DNA from: an uncultured Dehalococcoidia bacterium
GTDB lineage: Bacteria > Chloroflexota > Dehalococcoidia > Lucifugimonadales > Lucifugimonadaceae
Direction: 5' to 3'
DNA length: 40,589 nucleotides
Assembly: GCA_913052475.1 (NCBI GenBank)
Contig: CAJXEJ010000019.1
Location: 1 to 40,589, forward strand
The notes under the pieces were generated by a model, which did no database searches, was not told where the DNA came from, and was given only the letters and a program-made list of their open reading frames with translations. Shown in pieces: positions 33,642 through 40,589 of this stretch (its first letter is position 1; each line of letters starts with the position of its first letter). Position numbers and translations under genes: made by a program.

Positions 33642-36600
33642 TTGTTGATTTTCTGCCGGCGTTTGCGCGCTGATTCCTACCAGATGCTTGCCCTTGCAGT
33701 GGGCGTGCTGGTGATGACTGCTATCCTCGCTGGTGCTCCGATGTATCTCAGCACGGTCGAATCGCTCGGATTGCGTTCGACGCTCGACACTCTTTCGGCT
33801 TCGCATCGAAATATGCAGGTGGTTGTCGACGAACTTCCGCTTACGGATATTTCTGTTTCCGCTGCGACTGACCGGGTGGATACGGTACTCGACGAACTTG
33901 GCGACCTGGTGGTCAACGTTAACCAGGCATCAAATACGCGAGGTCACTTCTGGGCGATCGATCCCGAAACGATTAGGGGTGGTCCCAAATCCGATATCGC
34001 CGTGTTGCACCGATTCGATGGATTCCTTGATGAAGTCGAGATGGTGGAGGGACGAGCACCCCTTTCGATCGTTAGCGAGGAAGATACTCATCGAGTTGCT
34101 GAAGTTGTTGTACCTGCGGAACGGGCGGCGCGACTCGAGATAGAAGTTGGCAGCGAGATCTGGCTGACACCGAATCCGGTTGACCCTCCGTATCTGATGG
34201 TTCGTGTGGTCGGACTGTTCAGCCCTAAAGACATCGACGCAGAATTCTGGGTGGGACTTGGACCGGAAGTCACGGAGCCGGGTCGACCGGCACCGACTGC
34301 CCGGTACATGCTGCCTTTGTTTTTCACTCGTGACGGGTTGTTTAGGTCGGTAACAGGTGGTGCGGCATCGATCGGAAAAAGCCGGTGGCTTGTGTACCTC
34401 GATCCTGGATTACTCGAGCGACAGAGTCCGGCGTTTACTGCAGAGCAGGTCGATTCGGTTGGGTATGAGCTTCGGCGAGGATTGCCGGAGTCAAAGGCGA
34501 TTTGGGCGCTTGAGAATCCGCTCAGATCGCTTGCACAGAAGATCAGTTTCGCCCGAATTCCCACTTTGATGATGGGAGGAGTGCTACTTCTTGCAGCCGG
34601 TTATTACTCGATCATGGCGGCGGGAGTACTAACGGCGCGCCGGCGTGTGGGTACTGCTCGGATGTGGGCGCGAGGTTCGGGTAGGCGACAGGTCGCAGTC
34701 TTATTTTTCTTCGAGTCGTTACTACTGGTTGTTGCGCCTGCTGTGATAGCGCCGTTCTTGGCGTTTGGGGTGATCAACGCGATCGGGCTGATGCCGGAAT
34801 ACGAGTCGATCAGGTATGGACTGGATATGCCTGTATTTCTGACGTGGCAAGCGTTTGGCTGGGCGTTGATTGGTGCGTTGACCGTACTTCTCTACATGCA
34901 ATGGATTGTATGGAAGGGCGGAGGAAGAGCGATTGGCTCCGAGCAGATTTCGAGTCGGCGGGTCGAGGGAAAGCCCTTCTTCCAGCGTCAGTATCTCGAT
35001 TTGTTGTTTTTCATATTCGGCGGCGTGATTTTGTGGGACCTTTCGACAGAATCGTCGGTGGTAACAGCGAAAGGGGGCAGTGAGCAGATCGTCTCGGTAA
35101 ATCCGTTGCTGGTATTCGCACCTGCGATTTTCCTTGGCGTTGCGGTGATGTTCTCGTTGCGGGTGATGCCGCCGGCTGCCCGGCTTCTTTCGAGCGGATT
35201 AACACGGCGAGGACCGGCGTGGGCACACCTGATTTCAGCGTTGTTTGCCCGGGTTCCCCTGACATACGCGTGGCCAGTGGCGATTCTCGGTATGGCAGCA
35301 GGTACGGCGATGCTTTCGGCGACTGTCGCTGCGACTTTGCAGCAGGGTTCGGTCGATCAATCGGGGTACGAGGTGGGGGCTGATCTGCGGTTGTTCCCGG
35401 TCGATCTGGGGAGTGGTCCAAGAACTAAGATTCTTGAGAATGTTCGAGCACTCGACGGCGTTCAGGGAGTCTCGGGGGGATTGCGTACCACTGGTGACAT
35501 TCGACTTGGTGGGCAAGGTGCGCCGTTCGAACTTCTGGCGATAGAGCCTTCGGAATTTCGCGAGATCGGCCTGTTTAGGGGCGATTATGCGGAGGATGAC
35601 GTTGCGGAGCTAGTTGTGGAGTTGGAATCGACTTCAAACCTGGAGCCGTTGGGCGTACCAGACATAGCGTCGCGCGTTGGTTTCAGAATGAGGTCGGACG
35701 TTATAGAGAGAAGGATTCGTGCGAGCGTTCGATTGCTCGATGCGGACGGTCTGTCGTATTCGGTTGATCTGGGGCCGGTGACGAGTCACGACTGGCAGGT
35801 GCGGTTGGGTGCGATTCCGAGTGTTGCTTCACGTCCGGTCGAGATTGTTGGGATTACCTTTTTCGAGCTGTCACCTGACGAGCTTGGAACTCAGGCGAGT
35901 GTTCAGGTCGACGATTTGATGTTTGAAACGTCTGGCGGTTCTTCGGAGCTTGTAGTTATCGACGGGTTCGACAGCAATGTCGATTTGTGGAACCCGTTGG
36001 CATCTTCCAAGGGTGTCGATACCGGTACGACTGGATTTGTCTACAACCGACGAATCGGCGACGAGTCACGATCGGACAATGGTTTACAAGTTGATCTTGG
36101 GATCGGTACAGATCTCGGGATTCGTGGAGCGGTTCGTTCCAGTTCGGCAGTTGTGCCGATCCTGTTTAGCCAGTTGGCATTGGAGTCGAATAACGTCGCA
36201 GTTGGCGACATGACTGTAGTCCATGCGTTTGGTCGCTCGATTCCTGTCGAGATTGTTAGTGTGACCGATTTGTTCCCGACGCTAAATCCAGAAGCCGGCG
36301 GATTTGGTGTGGTCGACCTAGCGCAGTTGTGGGCGCACCTCACGCTGAGCAGTGCGAACTCGGCAGGTGTTGCTCAGGAGATGTTTATTGGACTGGATGA
36401 TGAGGCTACAGCGGATGTGGTCGATTCGATTTCCTCGACTGTTGGTGGGTTGCATAGCGTGGTTGATCGAGAAGAGATGCGGCAGTCATCGGTGGTGACT
36501 CCGCTGGCGGTGGCAGGCTGGCGAGGTGCTTCGGTAGTCACTGCGGTGTTGGCGATTGGTCTGGCAGTTCTGGGATTCCTTACGTTCGCACCTATGCGAC

Positions 36601-36947
36601 CGGCTGGTGATCATTTCAATCTGGCTGTGCTGCGTTCCCTCGGAGCGAGGAAGCGCGGATTGATGGTCGTTAGCGTCGTTGAGCAGCTGGTTGTGCTGGT
36701 GGTCGGAGTTGCCGCAGGTATCGGAACGGGACTCATCATGGCTCGGATAGCCGTTGATACCGCCTCACAGACCGATTCGAAGGTGAGCCAGTTGCCACCG
36801 ATGGTGTTCTCGACAAACTGGAACTACGTCGGCGGTCTTACGGTGGCCCTCGTTACTGTATTTATTGCGTTGATGGTTTTTGATTCGATCGCGGTGCGCC
36901 GGATCAACGTTGCCAACACGGTGCGCGATTCAGGAAAGAGTGGTTGA
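33642..36947 (+). CDS. giant FtsX-like ABC permease, copy 1
   Basis: This 1101-residue membrane protein has one N-terminal helix (about 15-36), a large outside domain (about 40-300) and a block of about six helices (about 305-568). A second outside domain (about 570-955) and three C-terminal helices (from about 960) follow. This is the double FtsX arrangement of MacB/LolC-type permeases with enlarged outside domains. The C-terminal part has the motif FPTLNPEAGGFGVVDL, shared with the next gene. The start is a TTG at 33642 or 33645, because an in-frame TGA at 33633 closes the frame above; no clear ribosome binding site is seen. No ATPase gene of this class is in the window. It probably pairs with the next protein. 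Confidence 0.88.
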   Translation: MLIFCRRLRADSYQMLALAVGVLVMTAILAGAPMYLSTVESLGLRSTLDTLSASHRNMQVVVDELPLTDISVSAATDRVDTVLDELGDLVVNVNQASNTRGHFWAIDPETIRGGPKSDIAVLHRFDGFLDEVEMVEGRAPLSIVSEEDTHRVAEVVVPAERAARLEIEVGSEIWLTPNPVDPPYLMVRVVGLFSPKDIDAEFWVGLGPEVTEPGRPAPTARYMLPLFFTRDGLFRSVTGGAASIGKSRWLVYLDPGLLERQSPAFTAEQVDSVGYELRRGLPESKAIWALENPLRSLAQKISFARIPTLMMGGVLLLAAGYYSIMAAGVLTARRRVGTARMWARGSGRRQVAVLFFFESLLLVVAPAVIAPFLAFGVINAIGLMPEYESIRYGLDMPVFLTWQAFGWALIGALTVLLYMQWIVWKGGGRAIGSEQISSRRVEGKPFFQRQYLDLLFFIFGGVILWDLSTESSVVTAKGGSEQIVSVNPLLVFAPAIFLGVAVMFSLRVMPPAARLLSSGLTRRGPAWAHLISALFARVPLTYAWPVAILGMAAGTAMLSATVAATLQQGSVDQSGYEVGADLRLFPVDLGSGPRTKILENVRALDGVQGVSGGLRTTGDIRLGGQGAPFELLAIEPSEFREIGLFRGDYAEDDVAELVVELESTSNLEPLGVPDIASRVGFRMRSDVIERRIRASVRLLDADGLSYSVDLGPVTSHDWQVRLGAIPSVASRPVEIVGITFFELSPDELGTQASVQVDDLMFETSGGSSELVVIDGFDSNVDLWNPLASSKGVDTGTTGFVYNRRIGDESRSDNGLQVDLGIGTDLGIRGAVRSSSAVVPILFSQLALESNNVAVGDMTVVHAFGRSIPVEIVSVTDLFPTLNPEAGGFGVVDLAQLWAHLTLSSANSAGVAQEMFIGLDDEATADVVDSISSTVGGLHSVVDREEMRQSSVVTPLAVAGWRGASVVTAVLAIGLAVLGFLTFAPMRPAGDHFNLAVLRSLGARKRGLMVVSVVEQLVVLVVGVAAGIGTGLIMARIAVDTASQTDSKVSQLPPMVFSTNWNYVGGLTVALVTVFIALMVFDSIAVRRINVANTVRDSGKSG

Positions 36948-36948
36948 T

Positions 36949-39900
36949 ATGGGACCACGATCATTCCTTGCATTTGTAGGTCGGCGAACTCGCTCGCACT
37001 GGCCGATGTTAACTGTCGTTTCTGTGGGTGTTGTTTCGGCAGTTGTGACGATCGCTGCGAGTGTTATCTACTTCGACTCACTGGGCGATATCGCACTGAA
37101 GCGTGAGATCTCTGCCGGCGGTGGGGCAAACCACGACATCGTCATATCGGGTCGGGAAACCGATGTTGATGCGGCGAGCAATCAAGAGCTTTTGGGATTG
37201 GTCGAATCAGCTGTCGACGAGATCGCGTCGTCGGTGGCGACAGACATGACGTTGACGTACGGCTCGCCAACATTGTTGGTGGAGCCACCTGAGAACGCTG
37301 ATCCCGATCCAGAAGCCGTAGTTCCCGAAACCGATGGTTCATGGCGCGCCGTGCTGGTGAACGCGCCTGATTTGCAGGTGAACTCGCTACTGACTGAGGG
37401 TGATTGGCCATCGTCTGAAGTAGGCGAGGGTGAGCTGAGCCAGTTGCTCATCGATGTTGCGCTGGAGGAAACGGCGGCGCAGGCTTACGGGGTTGCGGTG
37501 GGCGACGTCGTTGATGTTTCGCCGTTCTGGGACGACGTGAACGATTCGATTGCGGTTCGAATCTCGGGAACGTTTGCTCAAGGGCAGCAGGATCCGGAAT
37601 TTTGGACTGAACTAGACAGCCAGTTCGGGTTCGACGATACCGATCTGAATTTCCTTCCGTTTGTTCCCGAGCCCGGTGTTTTTGAGTCGCAGGTCGGACC
37701 GTATTTGCCGGGGATGACCGTTCGGTATTTCTGGCGATTCCATGTCGATTCGTCTAAGGTCAAGGCATCGGGTGCGAACAAGCTGCTTTTGGGGTTTGAT
37801 GAACTAAAAGCGCAGCTTCAACCCAAGATCGACAGCTATTCGCAAAATATTCCACTTCAGGATGTACTTGCTCGAAACCAGCAGCAGACATTTTTCAGTC
37901 GTTTACCGATGACGGTCGTGTTCTCAGTAATTGCAGTGGTGGTTCTCTACTTCGTCGGTACTATGTCAATATTGATGGTCGAGACCCAGACGAGTGATAT
38001 TGCTCGACTTCGAACTCGTGCTGCAACGGTACGGCAGGTGACCGGTGCGTTCGTGATCGAGGGTGCGATCGTTGCATTGCTGGCAGTGGCCATCGCTCCG
38101 CCCCTTGCTGCGCTACTGGTGAAATGGCTCGGCGTGATTCCGCTGTTTAGCGGCCTGAACGACGGAAATCCGTTGCCATCGAGTCTGGGGCAGACGGCTT
38201 ACTTTGTTTCTATTCTGACGGGTATTGTCGGGTTCTTGGCTATGGTGATCCCGGCTTCACTTGCTGCAAAACGCACCGTGGTTACGAGCGTGCGGGAATC
38301 GACTAGACCCTCGGCACAGGGTGCGATGCAGAAGTACTACCTCGATGTGGCACTTTTTGGCTTGCTGCTTGCGTTTGCTTCGCAGCTTGCCAGCGAGGGT
38401 TCATTTGTTGATGTTCCAGGCGTTGGAGCAGCACAGGTCGACAAGATCAACGTTGCCATGCCTGCGCTGGTTCTGGCGTTTGGCGGGTTCGTCGCTCTTC
38501 GGGCGTTTCCGGCACTTGTTGAGGTGGTAGCGAGGCTGACTGCACTGCCTCGAATATCGGGTCTTGTCTCTCCGGCGATTACGTTGGTGTTGTGGCAGAT
38601 GGCGCGGAATCCGAGGCACTATTCACGGTTGTCGCTTCTAATGATTCTGACGGCTGGTCTGGGTGTGTTCGCTTCAAGTTTTGCGGGGACTCTCGACGTT
38701 AGTGCTGCCGATAGGGCTCGCTATCAGTCGGGTGCTGATCTTCGTGTGAACGGCGTTTCGTACACGAATCGTGTGCAGGCAGGGGAGACGTTCAGGCGGA
38801 TCGCTGGCACGCCTGGTGTGGAGTCGGCTGCTCCTGCTTTCCGGACTGTCGGAGTCGATCTGGCAGCAGACGTTGGCAGCACATTTACCTATCTCGGGAT
38901 TGATCCCGATCCGATGACAGAGATCGCGTGGTCGAGGCCTGATTTTTCTTCGGTTTCGCTGGACGATCAGATGGATCGACTCACCGACTCGCGGACGGGT
39001 ATTCCGATTCCACCGGAGTCTCGCTGGGTGACGCTGAAGGTTCGCCCTACGGTGAGACGCGCTGATTCGCGAATCGCAGCAAGAGTGAGTGATTCGACCG
39101 GTAGGTTGTTCACTCTGAATCTCGGATCGTTGCTGCCGAGACCTGCGGCAGGGCGTCCGTTTAAGTGCGACGTTGCGCAGGTTCATCTACCGCCAAATTG
39201 GTGCACGATTGCTGGTTCGCTCAGTCAGATCGATTACACGGGTGTAAATCCGATTCCCCCGTTGACGCTAGAGTTTATTGGTGTGGGTTTGCCGAACGTT
39301 GAGCGTGGCAGGTTTAGCCGAACAGAGCCGCCATTCCTCGATGCTGGATCGGTTGAGATTGATGAGCTTGGATTTGTTTTGGAGAGCGGTGAGGTTCGGA
39401 TTGTCGAGGAGTTCAATGAGGACTCTTCGTGGATGACGGTTGAACCGGGGTTGAATCAATACCGGGCGCGGCTTGAGCCTTTGTACGTGGTGCCAAATGT
39501 GACGGATGATGAAGAAGATGCGGAATCGACTGAGGACGTCGACCCGGTGGATCAGGGTTTGGCGGTGATGACGTGGAACCCGGTGGTTGTTACGCAGCTG
39601 CGGGGAGTTACGGTGGGATCGGTCAATGCGCCGATTCCGGTGATCGCAAGCACTGGGTTTATGGATCGTGGCGGATACAACGAGGGCGAGCGGATAAATG
39701 TCGATGTTCAGGGCAACAGCGTGCCGGTTCGGTTGACCGGAACTGCCGACTATTTCCCGACGCTTGATCCCGAATTTTCGACTTTTATCGTTGCTGATAT
39801 ACGATCCACGTGGATGGCCCTGAACGCTAACAAAATGCGGAATGCTGAGCAGGCTAACGAGGTGTGGATCAGTACGGGCGAGGCGTCTCCTTCGGAGGTT

Positions 39901-40422
39901 GGCAATGAGATGAGGAAGCGTAGTGTAACCCCGCCTTCATTGATTGCGCAGGACCAGCTGCTTCAGGATGCGGCTGTCGATCCTTTGATTTCGGCTGGTT
40001 GGCGTGCGTTGCTGGCGATTGCCTTTGCGACGGTGCTTGCTGCGAGCGCGGTTGGCTTCCTTGTTTATTCACAGGTGACATTCGCTTCTCGAATGACGGA
40101 GTATGCCGTTGTTAGAACGCTGGGCTTAACGACCCGGCAGGTGCTTGGGCTGGTGGCGTTCGAGCTGCTGATGGTGCTTGTGCCAGCGGTGCTTGTCGGT
40201 GGATTGCTCGGCATGCGAATGGGTGCGACGATCATTCCTTTCCTGGTTACATCGGGTGAGGGAGTACGGGTTGTGCCACCGGTTATACTTGATGTCGACT
40301 GGCAATCGGTTGGCGTGCTGGTTGGCGTGATCGGCGCGATATTCTTGGCGATCTCGATTGGTTTGATCTCATCGGTGCGCAAAATATCCCCCCCAAGGGT
40401 TATGCGTATGGGTCAAAATTAG
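36949..40422 (+). CDS. giant FtsX-like ABC permease, copy 2
   Basis: The 1157-residue paralogue of the preceding protein has the same topology: one N-terminal helix (about 20-42), outside domain, helix block from about residue 314, second outside domain holding an acidic stretch (DDEEDAESTEDVD), and three C-terminal helices from about 1015. The shared motif reads FPTLDPEFSTFIVADI here. ATG 36949 lies one base after the upstream stop codon, so the two are translationally coupled and probably act as a heterodimer. A longer frame to 36880 overlaps the first gene and is rejected. They may export or remodel an envelope component; the substrate is unknown. An ATPase gene may follow outside the window. 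Confidence 0.88.
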   Translation: MGPRSFLAFVGRRTRSHWPMLTVVSVGVVSAVVTIAASVIYFDSLGDIALKREISAGGGANHDIVISGRETDVDAASNQELLGLVESAVDEIASSVATDMTLTYGSPTLLVEPPENADPDPEAVVPETDGSWRAVLVNAPDLQVNSLLTEGDWPSSEVGEGELSQLLIDVALEETAAQAYGVAVGDVVDVSPFWDDVNDSIAVRISGTFAQGQQDPEFWTELDSQFGFDDTDLNFLPFVPEPGVFESQVGPYLPGMTVRYFWRFHVDSSKVKASGANKLLLGFDELKAQLQPKIDSYSQNIPLQDVLARNQQQTFFSRLPMTVVFSVIAVVVLYFVGTMSILMVETQTSDIARLRTRAATVRQVTGAFVIEGAIVALLAVAIAPPLAALLVKWLGVIPLFSGLNDGNPLPSSLGQTAYFVSILTGIVGFLAMVIPASLAAKRTVVTSVRESTRPSAQGAMQKYYLDVALFGLLLAFASQLASEGSFVDVPGVGAAQVDKINVAMPALVLAFGGFVALRAFPALVEVVARLTALPRISGLVSPAITLVLWQMARNPRHYSRLSLLMILTAGLGVFASSFAGTLDVSAADRARYQSGADLRVNGVSYTNRVQAGETFRRIAGTPGVESAAPAFRTVGVDLAADVGSTFTYLGIDPDPMTEIAWSRPDFSSVSLDDQMDRLTDSRTGIPIPPESRWVTLKVRPTVRRADSRIAARVSDSTGRLFTLNLGSLLPRPAAGRPFKCDVAQVHLPPNWCTIAGSLSQIDYTGVNPIPPLTLEFIGVGLPNVERGRFSRTEPPFLDAGSVEIDELGFVLESGEVRIVEEFNEDSSWMTVEPGLNQYRARLEPLYVVPNVTDDEEDAESTEDVDPVDQGLAVMTWNPVVVTQLRGVTVGSVNAPIPVIASTGFMDRGGYNEGERINVDVQGNSVPVRLTGTADYFPTLDPEFSTFIVADIRSTWMALNANKMRNAEQANEVWISTGEASPSEVGNEMRKRSVTPPSLIAQDQLLQDAAVDPLISAGWRALLAIAFATVLAASAVGFLVYSQVTFASRMTEYAVVRTLGLTTRQVLGLVAFELLMVLVPAVLVGGLLGMRMGATIIPFLVTSGEGVRVVPPVILDVDWQSVGVLVGVIGAIFLAISIGLISSVRKISPPRVMRMGQN

Positions 40423-40569
40423 CGAATTCTGTATAGGGTCGATGGAATGCCGACGTCCTATCTGATCTAAGATTTGTTTCCGTATACAGTTCATCCAGCC
40501 CTTGCTCGTAAGATTCGTTTTTCGTTGGGAATCAGCCTAAGTTCAGTCCGTTTCCAGAGAGTGATATTC

Positions 40570-40589
40570 GTGAGTGATAGATGTGTCGT
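40570..40589 (+). CDS. possible start of a following gene (partial)
   Basis: A GTG at 40570 preceded by AGAGTG opens a frame (MSDRCV) that runs off the window. Only about 150 bp separate it from the permease stop. Too little is visible to name it; the missing ABC ATPase would be expected about here. Confidence 0.3.

Noticed and set aside
1-40589. CRISPR arrays, insertion sequences or an origin of replication
   Set aside because: No regularly spaced direct repeats, transposase or recombinase genes, or dnaA-box clusters were seen on reading both strands.

Overview
The window looks like a stretch of a free-living bacterial chromosome rich in catabolic and accessory genes. The mix of leaderless ceramidase-fold proteins, NIPSNAP proteins, CaiB/BaiF CoA-transferase, M81 (MlrC) protein, HpcH/HpaI aldolase, DUF1028 protein, DSD1-type PLP enzyme and an F420-type NADP oxidoreductase resembles genomes of uncultured Chloroflexota (SAR202 / Dehalococcoidia-like). 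That assignment is an inference from gene content: no rRNA or intact tRNA is present to confirm it.

Layout. 1-1.2 kb: the edge of what may be an integrated element (a fragment of a phage-like small protein, a small alpha-beta barrel protein and the 3' half of a tRNA). 1.2-6.8 kb: two inward-facing ceramidase-fold paralogues enclosing an acyl-CoA dehydrogenase and an MFS exporter. 7.1-9.7 kb: a two-gene ABC-2 transporter whose permease is internally duplicated. 9.8-13.5 kb: a frameshifted NIPSNAP gene, ilvD and an SMP-30 lactonase. 13.6-16.8 kb: a divergent pair made of an unusually short glycyl radical enzyme and its radical-SAM activase, with inverted repeats between them. 16.9-20.4 kb: NADP oxidoreductase, D-threonine-aldolase-like PLP enzyme and acetoacetate-decarboxylase family protein. 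20.4-28.3 kb: a region of decay holding a broken GNAT gene, an SDR with an ATC start, a zinc alcohol dehydrogenase, a ThDP enzyme, a histidine-kinase tail, an aldolase/M81 operon and a sulfatase pseudogene. 28.5-33.5 kb: a second zinc dehydrogenase with a clear terminator, nitroreductase, DUF1028 protein, and an enoyl-CoA hydratase/CaiB operon. 33.6-40.4 kb: two giant FtsX-like ABC permeases in tandem, with no ATPase in view.

Function. Many genes are oxidoreductases, lyases and CoA enzymes that suit degradation of small organic acids, sugars or aromatics. Only a few are obviously co-transcribed: the ABC pair, M81 with the aldolase, the hydratase with the CoA-transferase, and the two giant permeases. 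Most others are single genes separated by short spacers.

Intergenic DNA carries a REP-like family built on the core GTCATNCTGA (six copies recognised) and several long GC-rich hairpins. At least four genes are visibly broken (NIPSNAP, GNAT, histidine kinase, sulfatase). Together these suggest a plastic region where genes are gained and lost.
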